A stretch of 64,000 bases of DNA from Rhodospirillales bacterium (GTDB lineage: Bacteria; Pseudomonadota; Alphaproteobacteria; Micavibrionales; Micavibrionaceae), in NCBI GenBank assembly GCA_020638175.1, contig JACKJA010000002.1, positions 124,001 to 188,000 on the forward strand, read 5' to 3'. The notes beneath the pieces are model-generated. The model was given only the letters and a program-made list of their open reading frames with translations. It ran no database searches and was not told where the DNA came from. The position numbers were made by a program, and so were the translations under genes. Below are positions 35,401 to 44,347 of the stretch, piece by piece (within the stretch, counting starts at the first letter, position 1; every line of letters begins with the position of its first letter).

Positions 35401-37917
35401 TTACTCCGCCAGACCGGCCACGATATCAAGCATCAATCCCTCAACGCCTGTTTCGTTATCAGCCTGCGCATATTGAACCGCATCAGCCCGCGCCGCGCTC
35501 TGCAAGGAATTTTCCAGTGTTTTGACCGTATTGACCAAGGCATCGTTCGCCGGGTCGACATGTAAAACCAGTTTTTCCAGATTTTTCCCTTGCCCGATTT
35601 GCCGCTCGGAACGCAGTTTCCGAACGCCATAGAGAGTCGAGCGGATAATTTCCATCTCGCGGGCATGTTCGAAGTTCAGGTTTCCATCGGCTTCCGGCCA
35701 TGAGCTGACATGCAAGGAGACGTAATCTTCGCCAAATTTCCCGGCCTGCGTATAAAGCTCTTCCGTCACAAACGGCAAGTACGGGGCCAGCAAGCCCAGC
35801 AACGTCCGCAGCGATTCGAAAAGGGTCGCCTGCGCCGCTTTCCGGTCTTGCTCGCTCCAGTTGGAATTTTCCCAGAACCGGGTTTTCACCAGTTCCAGAT
35901 AATCATCACAATAGGTCATCCAGAAGAACTTATGCAGCGCTTCGCGCGCCGTGGCGTAATCGTAAACCTCGAAGGACGCCTTGGCTTTTTTGGCAACGTC
36001 GTTCAGCTCATTCAAAAGCCATTGATCTTCGATCGGGCGCTCATTATAGGGAACGCGCGGCGCCGCCGGATCGAAATCCTCCATATACATGAACGCCATC
36101 CGCGCCACGTTCCAGAGTTTAACAACAATCTTGCGGCCATCTTTGACCTCACGCTCATGGAAGCGCAAATCCTTGCCCAGTTGGGCGCTCGCCGCCCACC
36201 AGCGCAACCCGTCCGCACCATATTTCTGGATCAGGGAATAAGGATCATAACGGTTAAAACCGTCCTTATCGGTAAATTTCTCCAGATCACGTTTGGAAAT
36301 TTTCTTACCTTGCTCGTTCAGCCCCCAGCCGGAAATCATCACGTTTTTCCATGGCAGGCTATCGGTGTGGTATTCGGATTTAATCAGCGTATAAAACAGC
36401 CATGTACGTATGATTTCGAACGCCTGTACGCGCAGATCCATCGGATAAATATCCATGGAACCTTTGCGATCCGGACACCCGGCCCAGTTCGCGTTAATCA
36501 GGGGCGTCAGGGACGACGTCATCCACGTTTCCATCACATCGGTTTCCGGCACGATCGTCATACCGGCATACTTATCCTTCGCCCATTGCGGCGGTTCGTT
36601 CTCAATCGGGTCGACCGGCAAATCGGCCTCATCCGCTAAAATCACATCGCCGGTTTCCTGAACATACCAGACCGGGAACGGCACGCCGTAAAAACGCTGG
36701 CGCGAGATATTCCAGTCATATTTCAGCCCGTCAATCCAGTGATCGAGCCGCACTTTCATCCAGTCCGGGAACCAGTTCAGTTCCTCGGCACGCTTGCGGA
36801 AGCGGTCCTTATGCTCAAGGATATTGATGAACCATTGCGGCTCCATGATGAATTCAACAGGAACACCGGAACGCTCGCCCACGGATACACTCTGGTCAAC
36901 AACCTGCTCACCGACAATCAGCCCTTCCGCCGTCAAATCCTCGACAATACGCTTACGCGCGGCGGCAGGTTCCAGCCCTTCATACTTCCCGGCCAGCGCC
37001 GTCATTTTGCCGTCCGGTGACAAAGCCAGACGCGTTTCCAGCTTGTCTTCTTTCCATTTCTTGACGTCTTCACCATCCCCGAACGTACAGACCTGCATCA
37101 GCCCCGTCCCGAATTCCATATCCACCTCTCCAGAGGTTTTAATCGGCACGCTATGACCGAACAGCGGCACAACGGCATTCTTGCCCTCCAGATGTTGATA
37201 GCGCGTATCGTTCGGATTGAAGTACATCGCCACACAAGCCGGGATCAGCTCGGGACGCGTCGTTGAAATCACCAGCGGCTGGCCATCTTCGCTGGCAAAC
37301 TGGATGTCATACATCTTGCCCTTACGATCCATGGTCTCCAGATCGGCTTGCGCCAGCGCCGTTTCGAAGTGGGTGTCCCACAAAACCGGCTCATTCGCCC
37401 GGTAAATCAGGCCTTTGCTGTACAGATCAAGAAACGACTTCTGTGCCGTGTGACGGGACAGGTCATCAATCGTCGAATAACGCGTGCTCCAGTCCACCGA
37501 CAAGCCCAGAGAACGCCAGAGCTTCTCATAGGTCTTTGCCCCTTTCTGGGTTTCCGCGATACACAGCGCCCGGAAATCGCTGCGTGATATTTTCTTTTTG
37601 TTCACCTTGTGAGTTTGCTCGACATAGCGTTCGGTCGGCAGACCGTTATCATCAAACCCCATCGGGTAGTAAATGTTATGGCCCATCATCCGCTTGTAAC
37701 GGATCAGGATTTCAGCCTGCGTATAGGACGCAGCATGCCCGGCATGAAGGTGCGCAGCGGATACGTAAGGCGGCGGCGTATCAACGGAAAACAGAGGTTT
37801 GTCAGAGTCCGGATCGTAATCGTAAATCTTTGACTCTTCCCAAAGCGAAAGACAGCGCTCTTCGACCGCTTGGGTATCAATATTCTTGTCCAGTTCCGGG
37901 AACATGTTTTTGCTCAT
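35401..37917 (-). CDS. valS: Valine--tRNA ligase (compact type)
   Basis: An 838-aa class I aminoacyl-tRNA synthetase charging tRNA-Val. The HIGH signature appears as H-L-H-A-G-H (56-61) and KMSKS as K-K-I-S-K-R near 535. The editing domain lies between and an anticodon-binding helical domain follows. It is shorter than the roughly 900-950 aa common bacterial form, with a reduced C-terminal coiled-coil. The segment M-G-F-D-D-N-G-L-P-T-E-R resembles the archaeal/Rickettsia-type lineage as I recall it. It is the only translation gene in the window and lies between hemA and ccoS. Confidence 0.93.
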   Translation of the reverse strand: MSKNMFPELDKNIDTQAVEERCLSLWEESKIYDYDPDSDKPLFSVDTPPPYVSAAHLHAGHAASYTQAEILIRYKRMMGHNIYYPMGFDDNGLPTERYVEQTHKVNKKKISRSDFRALCIAETQKGAKTYEKLWRSLGLSVDWSTRYSTIDDLSRHTAQKSFLDLYSKGLIYRANEPVLWDTHFETALAQADLETMDRKGKMYDIQFASEDGQPLVISTTRPELIPACVAMYFNPNDTRYQHLEGKNAVVPLFGHSVPIKTSGEVDMEFGTGLMQVCTFGDGEDVKKWKEDKLETRLALSPDGKMTALAGKYEGLEPAAARKRIVEDLTAEGLIVGEQVVDQSVSVGERSGVPVEFIMEPQWFINILEHKDRFRKRAEELNWFPDWMKVRLDHWIDGLKYDWNISRQRFYGVPFPVWYVQETGDVILADEADLPVDPIENEPPQWAKDKYAGMTIVPETDVMETWMTSSLTPLINANWAGCPDRKGSMDIYPMDLRVQAFEIIRTWLFYTLIKSEYHTDSLPWKNVMISGWGLNEQGKKISKRDLEKFTDKDGFNRYDPYSLIQKYGADGLRWWAASAQLGKDLRFHEREVKDGRKIVVKLWNVARMAFMYMEDFDPAAPRVPYNERPIEDQWLLNELNDVAKKAKASFEVYDYATAREALHKFFWMTYCDDYLELVKTRFWENSNWSEQDRKAAQATLFESLRTLLGLLAPYLPFVTEELYTQAGKFGEDYVSLHVSSWPEADGNLNFEHAREMEIIRSTLYGVRKLRSERQIGQGKNLEKLVLHVDPANDALVNTVKTLENSLQSAARADAVQYAQADNETGVEGLMLDIVAGLAE

Positions 37918-37989
37918 TATCCGCTCTATATCGTCGTTGTTTTGTGAGAGGAATTTTATAGAGCTTTTCCGGCGCCGCGTAAAGGTTTG

Positions 37990-38184
37990 TTATACGTCAG
38001 AAGAGGAAGAAGGATTTTTGTCGGACTTGTCCGGCATCGGATGATCGTCATCTTGAAACAAAATGCGGTTGGCCGCCCCCTCCAGATCATCATATTGGCC
38101 GCTTTTCAAGGACCAGATAAAAGCGATCAAACCTATAAAACCCAGCAATAATGCCAGCGGCAACAAATATAAAACAACACTCAT
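37990..38184 (-). CDS. ccoS: cbb3 oxidase assembly protein CcoS
   Basis: A 64-aa protein with one membrane helix near the N-terminus and the family motif W-S-x-K-S-G-Q-Y-D-D-L-E, followed by R-I-L-F-Q-D-D. CcoS is needed to mature the cbb3 oxidase, at the haem and copper insertion stage. Its ATG overlaps the ccoI stop (4 bp). Last gene of ccoGHIS. Confidence 0.95.
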   Translation of the reverse strand: MSVVLYLLPLALLLGFIGLIAFIWSLKSGQYDDLEGAANRILFQDDDHPMPDKSDKNPSSSSDV

Positions 38185-40499
38185 GATACGGCTCCTTTTC
38201 GCGTATGCAAACGGAACGAGTTGGCGACAACGATCAGGGACGAACCACTCATGGCCAACGCCGCAATCAAAGGGGTAACCAGTCCGGTCACAGCCAACGG
38301 CACGGCAATCATATTATAAAGCACGGCCAGCGCAAAATTCTGCTTCACCAGCTTTTGGGTTTTTCGAGATACGTACCACGCCTCACGTATCGGATATAAT
38401 TTATCACCCATAAAGACGATATCGGCGGTGTTCTGGGCAATATCAATCGCCGTAGAAGGTGACATCGACACATCCGCCCCGGCAAGAACCGGCGCATCGT
38501 TCAACCCATCCCCGACCATCAGCAACTTATGCCCTTGCTTTTGCAAGGTCTCCAAAGCAGCAAATTTATCGACAGGCGACAATCCCCCTTGGGCATTATC
38601 AATGCCCAGATCGGTCGCAACCGCCGCCACAGCCTCTTTCCGGTCACCTGACAACAAAACCAAAGACAACCCTTCATCCTTTAACTCATCCAAAACCGTC
38701 CGGGCATCCGCGCGTAACGGATCGCTGAACAAAAACCGGACAGGCGCTCTGCCGCTAACACTCAACCATAATTCCAGCTTTGATGGGTCGTGTGGCGCTT
38801 TTTCATCACCGCACCATACCCGGCTGCCCAAACGAATGGTCTGTCCCTTGTATGTGCTCTCAAGCCCTTTTCCGGGATAATCCTGCACCGCCACATCCAA
38901 AAACGCCCCATCGTCATACGCAGAGACAACCGCCTTCGACAAAGGATGACGGCTATGAGCGGCCAGCGACGCCGCATATTTTAAGTCCTCATCTTCATAG
39001 GAATCCGAGTTTTCAAGCGCTGGGCGCCCCAACGTCAATGTCCCCGTTTTATCAAATAAGGCCATATCAATCCCGGCAAGCCGCTCCAGCGCATCGCCCG
39101 ATTTTACCAAAACGCCCCGCTTCATCAAACGCCCGGTTGCCAGAACCTGTACCACGGGAACGGCCAGCCCCAGCGCACACGGACAAGTGATAATCAAAAC
39201 GGTCACCGCGATCATCAAAGCTTCCTGCCAGACAAGCCCGCCAAGCAACCACCAGCCCAGAAATGTCGCCGCCGCCAGCGTATGGACCACGGGCGTATAA
39301 AGCCGGGCGGCCTTATCAGCCAACCGGACATATTGTGCCTGTCCCTGCTCGGCCTTTTCCATCAGGCGCACAATATCGCTAAGCAGGGAGTCATCACTGG
39401 CCTTCGATACCCGTACGCGTACAGGAACGGATAAATTCATCGTCCCAGCAAAGACAGCGTCCCCGGCCTTAACCGTTTGCGGCAAACTTTCACCGGTAAT
39501 CAAGCTGGCATCAACCTCGGTCGACCCTTCCAGTAATATACCGTCAGCCGGCATTTTTTCTCCGACGGCAACCTGCAGGATCATATCTTCCCGCACATCC
39601 TTGATCGGGATAACACGCGGGCGCTGGCCGTCTTCGATCACGGTGGCCGTCCCAGACAACATCCCCAGAAGGTCGGTCGCGCTGCTGCGGGCTGAACGCC
39701 GGGCACGGAAATCCAGATAACGCCCGATCAACAAAAAAAACATCAGCATTGTTGCCGAGTCGAAATAAGCATGCGCCCCGTGATGGATAGTTTCATACAA
39801 GCTCATCCCGCAGGCCAGAATCACAGCCAAGGAAATCGGCACGTCCATGTTGGTCCGCCCCTGTTTCAAGGCTCCCCACGCCGAACGGAAAAACGGCTGT
39901 CCCGCATAACTGATGGCCGGCAGGGCAATCACGGCGGCCATCCAGTGCATAAAATCACGCATCGCCATGCCCATGATTTCCTGACTGCTGGCCCATAGCC
40001 CGACAGAAATCATCATGATATTCCCGGCGGCAAATCCGGCCACAGCCAGACAAATCAGCAAGAATCTTTCCTCTGCAGCCGACCCTTCGCGCAACGCCGC
40101 CGGATCAAAGGGCCGCACCCGGTATCCTAGCCGCCCGACAATCGCCGCCAGTTCATTGCCCCGCGCACGCGGCCCCATCCATTCAACGGTCAGACGCCGG
40201 GTTGAAAAATTCAAGCGCCCGGTTTTAACGTCCGGCTCCCGGTTAAGCGCCGATTCAATTTTCTGAATGCACGCCGCGCAATGTACGCCTTCCACACCCA
40301 AAACAAGGCTGTTTACGTCCTTGTCATCAGTTTTCACAAAAGCATCAAAAACATAGGAAGCCTCCGGATCGGGAGGCATTGGCAAAGGTTGGGAATCCTT
40401 GGTGAGATCGGCTTTCAGGTTATAAGCACTTTCACAGCCCTCACAGCAAAAACCTCGATCAGGATCACAAGGCTGCTCGCAATGACGGCAGGTACTCAC
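38181..40499 (-). CDS. ccoI: Copper-exporting P1B-type ATPase CcoI/FixI
   Basis: A 772-aa ATPase from the GTG start at 40499, which overlaps the ccoH stop (GTGA); the frame stays open 24 codons further but would run deep into ccoH. It moves Cu out of the cytoplasm for the CcoN binuclear centre. N-terminal Cys-rich segment (C-R-H-C, C-C-E-G-C), HMA domain with G-V-H-C-A-A-C, TGE loop (I-T-G-E-S-L), CPC membrane motif (I-T-C-P-C-A-L-G), D-K-T-G-T, S-R-H-P-L-S and G-D-G-L-N-D-A-P are all intact. Confidence 0.95.
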   Translation of the reverse strand: MSTCRHCEQPCDPDRGFCCEGCESAYNLKADLTKDSQPLPMPPDPEASYVFDAFVKTDDKDVNSLVLGVEGVHCAACIQKIESALNREPDVKTGRLNFSTRRLTVEWMGPRARGNELAAIVGRLGYRVRPFDPAALREGSAAEERFLLICLAVAGFAAGNIMMISVGLWASSQEIMGMAMRDFMHWMAAVIALPAISYAGQPFFRSAWGALKQGRTNMDVPISLAVILACGMSLYETIHHGAHAYFDSATMLMFFLLIGRYLDFRARRSARSSATDLLGMLSGTATVIEDGQRPRVIPIKDVREDMILQVAVGEKMPADGILLEGSTEVDASLITGESLPQTVKAGDAVFAGTMNLSVPVRVRVSKASDDSLLSDIVRLMEKAEQGQAQYVRLADKAARLYTPVVHTLAAATFLGWWLLGGLVWQEALMIAVTVLIITCPCALGLAVPVVQVLATGRLMKRGVLVKSGDALERLAGIDMALFDKTGTLTLGRPALENSDSYEDEDLKYAASLAAHSRHPLSKAVVSAYDDGAFLDVAVQDYPGKGLESTYKGQTIRLGSRVWCGDEKAPHDPSKLELWLSVSGRAPVRFLFSDPLRADARTVLDELKDEGLSLVLLSGDRKEAVAAVATDLGIDNAQGGLSPVDKFAALETLQKQGHKLLMVGDGLNDAPVLAGADVSMSPSTAIDIAQNTADIVFMGDKLYPIREAWYVSRKTQKLVKQNFALAVLYNMIAVPLAVTGLVTPLIAALAMSGSSLIVVANSFRLHTRKGAVS

Positions 40500-40981
40500 T
40501 TCTGCACGACAATCTTCTTTGTGATTTGATAAGGCTGACCGTCCCATGTCACATATATGTACGCATCCCACTGCCCCGGCAAGGGAAAATCTATATCTGT
40601 CGCATATTGTCCGGCGGCAATTTCAGACAAGAACACGTCAAAATCATGGCCTTCCTGCACCGTACGCACCATCGTAGCCTGGATACTCGCCCCCTTCAGC
40701 GGCTTGCCGTCATGATCGGCGAGCTCAACAGACAGCGTCTTGCCGGAAAAATCGGCGGCAGCATTCCACCCCAGTGCTTCCTGAGCTTTATGAGCGGCAA
40801 TCCGCTTATCATAGGCCAAACCGACTTCATAGTGGTTTTCCTCAATCACCCCCGGCAAGCTGGTCGTGGCAACGTAAATGAAAATACCGTTGACCGCGAA
40901 AACAAGCGCAAAAAAAGCCACGAAGTACCACGGGATCAGTTTATCCGCAGGGCGCATACCGGGATCTATATAACCAGCCAT
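40496..40981 (-). CDS. ccoH: FixH/CcoH cbb3 assembly protein
   Basis: A 161-aa single-span membrane protein with a periplasmic domain. The N-terminal P-W-Y-F-V-A-F-F-A-L-V-F-A-V-N helix and the G-L-A-Y-D-K stretch are typical of FixH. It stabilises the CcoN-containing assembly intermediate. AAGGAATA precedes the ATG. It sits between ccoG and ccoI with a 13-bp gap above and a 4-bp overlap below. Confidence 0.93.
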   Translation of the reverse strand: MAGYIDPGMRPADKLIPWYFVAFFALVFAVNGIFIYVATTSLPGVIEENHYEVGLAYDKRIAAHKAQEALGWNAAADFSGKTLSVELADHDGKPLKGASIQATMVRTVQEGHDFDVFLSEIAAGQYATDIDFPLPGQWDAYIYVTWDGQPYQITKKIVVQK

Positions 40982-40994
40982 TGTTTTTTATTCC

Positions 40995-42419
40995 TTATGG
41001 TTTTTCACTGATAAAGACGCTTTCGTAAAGATCATGCGCCTCGCCATCAACTTCATCGATAATAAACTGAAAGTCTTTTTGGGCAACACCTTGCTTTGGC
41101 GCCGTCACAAAAACCTTGAAATTCCCGACCGTATCCGCAGGAACCAGCAAATCATCCAGATGGCGCATGCCAGCCCCCTTCAGAGACAATTCCGCATTTT
41201 CAAGTCCGTTTTGGGTCAAAACAAAATGACGATCATAATGGGTCTTGTTCAAGATTTTAACATTATAACCATTACGAATAGAACCGTCGGAGAGCTGGAC
41301 CAGCAAGGGGTTACGGTCATGTAAAACGTGCAGTTCCGTCGTTACACGGCTGGCCAGCGCATAAATCATCACAGCACTAACAAACGCCAAAATCAGCATG
41401 TACCAGTAAGTCCGTGGCCGTGCCAGATGAGACAACATTTCATCATGCCGCCCTTCACGTTTGAGCTTCATATGACGCTCTGTATCATAGCGCACCAACC
41501 CGCGCGGCAGACCGAGCTTGTCCATCACATCATCGCAAGCATCGACACACAGGCCGCAAGCAATGCATTGGATCTGCAAACCGTCACGAATATCAATACC
41601 GGTCGGACATACCTGCACACAACGCTCGCAATCAATACAGTGACCGCGATCTTCCCAATTTTGATCTTTTGTCTTTTTCCCGCGCGGCTCCCCACGATCC
41701 GGATCATAGGTAATAATAAGGGAATCTTCATCAAACATCGCCGACTGGAACCGGGCATAGGGGCACATAAAGGTACAAACCTGTTCGCGCGCAATCCCGG
41801 CCATCAGATAAGTCGAGAACGTCAACCCGGCCATAAAACCAAGAACGGTTGTGCTGGCCTGACCATGAATAAGCTGCCCCCATAAAGTAGGCGCGTCGGT
41901 AAAATAGAAAACAAACGTTCCCGCCGTAACCAGCCCGATAAGCACCCAGACAATATGAGTAGCCGCTTTTCTCCAGAGCCTGTTAAACGACCATTTTTCC
42001 TGATCAAGCTTAATGCGGGCATTCCGGTCCCCCTGAAACAGGCGCTCCACCAGCATAAACAAATCGGTCCAAACGGTCTGAAAGCAGAAATAGCCACACC
42101 ACACCCGGCCAAACAAGGCTGTCGCAAAGAACAGCGTTACCGCCGCAAGAATCAAAACGCCCGTCAGGATATAGACTTCCTGCGGCCAGATTTCGATGAA
42201 AAAGAAATAGGCCCGCCGCGCCGGCAGATCAATCAAAATAGCCTGCCCCGGCGCATTATCACCGCGATCCCAGCGCAAAAACGGGGCCAGATAGTAAATC
42301 GCCAGACAAATCGTAAGGATGCTCCATTTGAGCGTGCGAAAACGTCCCTTAACCGCCCGCGGATAGATTTTCTCACGCTTGGCGAAAAACTGGATATCTT
42401 CACTGCTTGAATCTGCCAT
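40995..42419 (-). CDS. ccoG: CcoG/FixG polyferredoxin-type cbb3 assembly protein
   Basis: A 474-aa membrane protein with about five helices and two 4Fe-4S binding motifs (C-I-D-C-E-R-C-V-Q-V-C-P, then C-I-A-C-G-L-C-V-D-A-C) in the cytoplasmic loop, plus the G-Y-F-C-F-Q-T-V-W-T-D motif and C-P-Y-A-R-F-Q. It ends in an Ig-like periplasmic domain. CcoG reduces Cu(II) and helps copper delivery to the oxidase. First gene of ccoGHIS; a terminator separates it from ccoP upstream. Confidence 0.95.
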   Translation of the reverse strand: MADSSSEDIQFFAKREKIYPRAVKGRFRTLKWSILTICLAIYYLAPFLRWDRGDNAPGQAILIDLPARRAYFFFIEIWPQEVYILTGVLILAAVTLFFATALFGRVWCGYFCFQTVWTDLFMLVERLFQGDRNARIKLDQEKWSFNRLWRKAATHIVWVLIGLVTAGTFVFYFTDAPTLWGQLIHGQASTTVLGFMAGLTFSTYLMAGIAREQVCTFMCPYARFQSAMFDEDSLIITYDPDRGEPRGKKTKDQNWEDRGHCIDCERCVQVCPTGIDIRDGLQIQCIACGLCVDACDDVMDKLGLPRGLVRYDTERHMKLKREGRHDEMLSHLARPRTYWYMLILAFVSAVMIYALASRVTTELHVLHDRNPLLVQLSDGSIRNGYNVKILNKTHYDRHFVLTQNGLENAELSLKGAGMRHLDDLLVPADTVGNFKVFVTAPKQGVAQKDFQFIIDEVDGEAHDLYESVFISEKP

Positions 42420-42500
42420 TAATCTGACCCTTCATGATCGTCTTTTCTAAAGATATTCAGGATACATTAAATTATCCTAACATACCTAGCTACATTTACA

Positions 42501-42541
42501 AAAAACCGCCCCGGCAACAAATGTCACTTGGGGCGGTTTTT
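42501..42541 (-). terminator. Rho-independent terminator after ccoP
   Basis: AAAAACCGCCCC and GGGGCGGTTTTT form a 12-bp stem around a 17-base loop, with a T-run on the minus strand. It ends the ccoNOQP transcript before ccoG. Confidence 0.85.
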
Positions 42542-42559
42542 ATCAACTACAAGAGATTC

Positions 42560-43465
42560 TTACTCGCCGCCACCCAGAGAGTGGACATACACAGCCAATT
42601 GCCGAATCGTATTCTCATCCAGACGATCAACCCAGGCCTGCATCACACCGCTCCGGCCGCCGTAAACGGTTTCGTGGATCGTGTCTTTATCACCGCCATA
42701 CAGCCAGATCGAATCGGTCAGGTTCGGCGCACCCATTTCGCGCAGACCTTTGGCATCTTCGCCGTGACAAGCTGTGCAATTATCAGCAAACACTTCAGCG
42801 CCGGCCGGATATTTGGCATTAGCAGCTTCCATCCCCCCCTCAGACAACGCCATAACGTACGTCACAACATTTTCAATATCTTCCGGCTCCAGAATCTCGT
42901 CCTTCCCAAAAGCACTCATCATGTTGTAACGCGTTTCATCGTGCTCAGAGCGAATCCCGTACTTAATGGTTTGCTCGATATCCTCGATCGCCCCGCCCCA
43001 AAGCCAGTCATCATCGTTCAGGTTGGGAAAGCCCGGACCACCGGATCCACCGGAACCATGGCAAGTCGCGCAGTTATCCTTGAACGCAGCTTTACCACCA
43101 GCCACAGCAAAAGCATACAGCTCATCATTCGCCATGATCTGATCGTAAGACGCCTTCTGGAAATCTTCCAGATAAGCAGCCTGACGCACAGCAATAGCTT
43201 CCTGAGACTTTTCAAGTTCCTTATACTGGTTATAACCGGCAGAACCCACAGTCCCCCCACGCTCCTGACCGCCGGGAACCGGCCATGCCGGGTAGATCAC
43301 CCAGTAGCCAATAGCCCAAATAGTGCACAGGATATAAACCCATACCCACCAACGCGGTGCAGGGTTGTTCAGCTCTTCAAGACTACCATTATCCCAGGAA
43401 TGGCCTGTCGTTTCGACGCCGCTTGTCTCATCAATTTTCTTTTTGTCATTTGCTGTCATCTTCAT
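42560..43465 (-). CDS. ccoP: cbb3 oxidase subunit III, dihaem cytochrome c CcoP
   Basis: A 301-aa membrane-anchored dihaem cytochrome c passing electrons into cbb3 oxidase. The N-terminal cytoplasmic segment and helix (about 39-60) are followed by the CcoP W-P-V-P-G motif, then haem sites C-A-T-C-H (132-136) and C-T-A-C-H (230-234). It overlaps the end of ccoQ. Downstream is a strong terminator. Confidence 0.97.
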   Translation of the reverse strand: MKMTANDKKKIDETSGVETTGHSWDNGSLEELNNPAPRWWVWVYILCTIWAIGYWVIYPAWPVPGGQERGGTVGSAGYNQYKELEKSQEAIAVRQAAYLEDFQKASYDQIMANDELYAFAVAGGKAAFKDNCATCHGSGGSGGPGFPNLNDDDWLWGGAIEDIEQTIKYGIRSEHDETRYNMMSAFGKDEILEPEDIENVVTYVMALSEGGMEAANAKYPAGAEVFADNCTACHGEDAKGLREMGAPNLTDSIWLYGGDKDTIHETVYGGRSGVMQAWVDRLDENTIRQLAVYVHSLGGGE

Positions 43466-43607
43466 TCTCCTTCAAAGGAATCTGGCTATCCGCCTTATAT
43501 TGCTCCGTAGACCCGGGACGGAATACCCATATAACGACCCCCGAAAAGAAGGTCACAAAAAACAGAAGGCCGATTACCCCGGCATGCTCAGCTATCCAGT
43601 CAATCAT
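43446..43607 (-). CDS. ccoQ: cbb3 oxidase subunit IV CcoQ
   Basis: A 53-aa single-helix protein (M-I-D-W-I-A-E-H, helix G-V-I-G-L-L-F-F-V-T-F-F, then W-V-F-R-P-G-S), the standard CcoQ layout ending in a polar tail. It was read directly from the sequence between ccoO and ccoP; the ATG overlaps the ccoO stop (ATGA) and its stop lies 20 bp inside ccoP. CcoQ stabilises the CcoP-CcoNO complex. Confidence 0.9.
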   Translation of the reverse strand: MIDWIAEHAGVIGLLFFVTFFSGVVIWVFRPGSTEQYKADSQIPLKENEDDSK

Positions 43608-44347
43608 TCTGCACTCGCGCTTTTACCGGCACGATAGTCCGTAAAATCAACCATGGTTCCTAAAACCTGCAAATAGGCGATCAGCGCATCCAGATCAGAT
43701 ACAATTTCTTCCTGACCGTCAAAATTACGGGCATTAACCGTCTCACCATAGCGTTCGGCCAAACCGTCCACGCCGTCCTCGTTTGCCCCGGCCTGCGCCA
43801 TGGCATCGCTGTAAGCGTTTTCGATTTGTTCATCGGTATAAGGAACACCCGTCATTCTGAGTGTCTTCATGTGTTTATCCATATCCGAAAGCTTTGCTTC
43901 CCGTTTGGATAAGAACGCATAGGTCGGCATAATCGACTCCGGCACAACATCGCGCGGGTTTTTCATATGCGCGACATGCCATTCGTCGGAATATTTACCA
44001 CCCAGACGAGCCAGATCCGGCCCGGTCCGCTTGGATCCCCACTGGAACGGATGGTCATACATGCTTTCCGCCGCCAGAGAGTAGTGACCGTAACGGGCAA
44101 CCTCATCCCGCAAAGGACGAATCTGCTGAGAGTGACAGTTATAGCACCCTTCACGGATATAGATATTGTACCCGGCCAGCTCCAGAGGTGTGTAAGGACG
44201 CACCCCGTCAACCTTTTCGATCGTCGTCTCCATCCGGAACAGCGGTACAATCTCGACCAGACCACCGATCAGGACAACGACCAGAATACCGACCGTCAGG
44301 ATAATGGAGTTTTTCTCAAAGATTTCGTGTTTTTGTGACCAGCTCAT
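43604..44347 (-). CDS. ccoO: cbb3 oxidase subunit II, monohaem cytochrome c CcoO
   Basis: A 247-aa cytochrome c with one N-terminal anchor (about 13-36) and the haem motif G-C-Y-N-C-H-S-Q-Q-I-R-P (67-78), characteristic of CcoO/FixO. It passes electrons from CcoP to the CcoN haem b. M-P-T-Y-x-F supplies the likely Met ligand. It overlaps ccoN and ccoQ by 4 bp each, showing tight operon coupling. Confidence 0.97.
   Translation of the reverse strand: MSWSQKHEIFEKNSIILTVGILVVVLIGGLVEIVPLFRMETTIEKVDGVRPYTPLELAGYNIYIREGCYNCHSQQIRPLRDEVARYGHYSLAAESMYDHPFQWGSKRTGPDLARLGGKYSDEWHVAHMKNPRDVVPESIMPTYAFLSKREAKLSDMDKHMKTLRMTGVPYTDEQIENAYSDAMAQAGANEDGVDGLAERYGETVNARNFDGQEEIVSDLDALIAYLQVLGTMVDFTDYRAGKSASAE

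Noticed and set aside
35710..36639. 309-aa plus-strand ORF inside valS
   Set aside because: Antisense shadow of a strongly conserved synthetase; composition is His/Arg/Gln-rich without domain features.
42434..43510. 358-aa plus-strand ORF across ccoP
   Set aside because: Opposite strand of a verified dihaem cytochrome; no ribosome site or recognisable motif.
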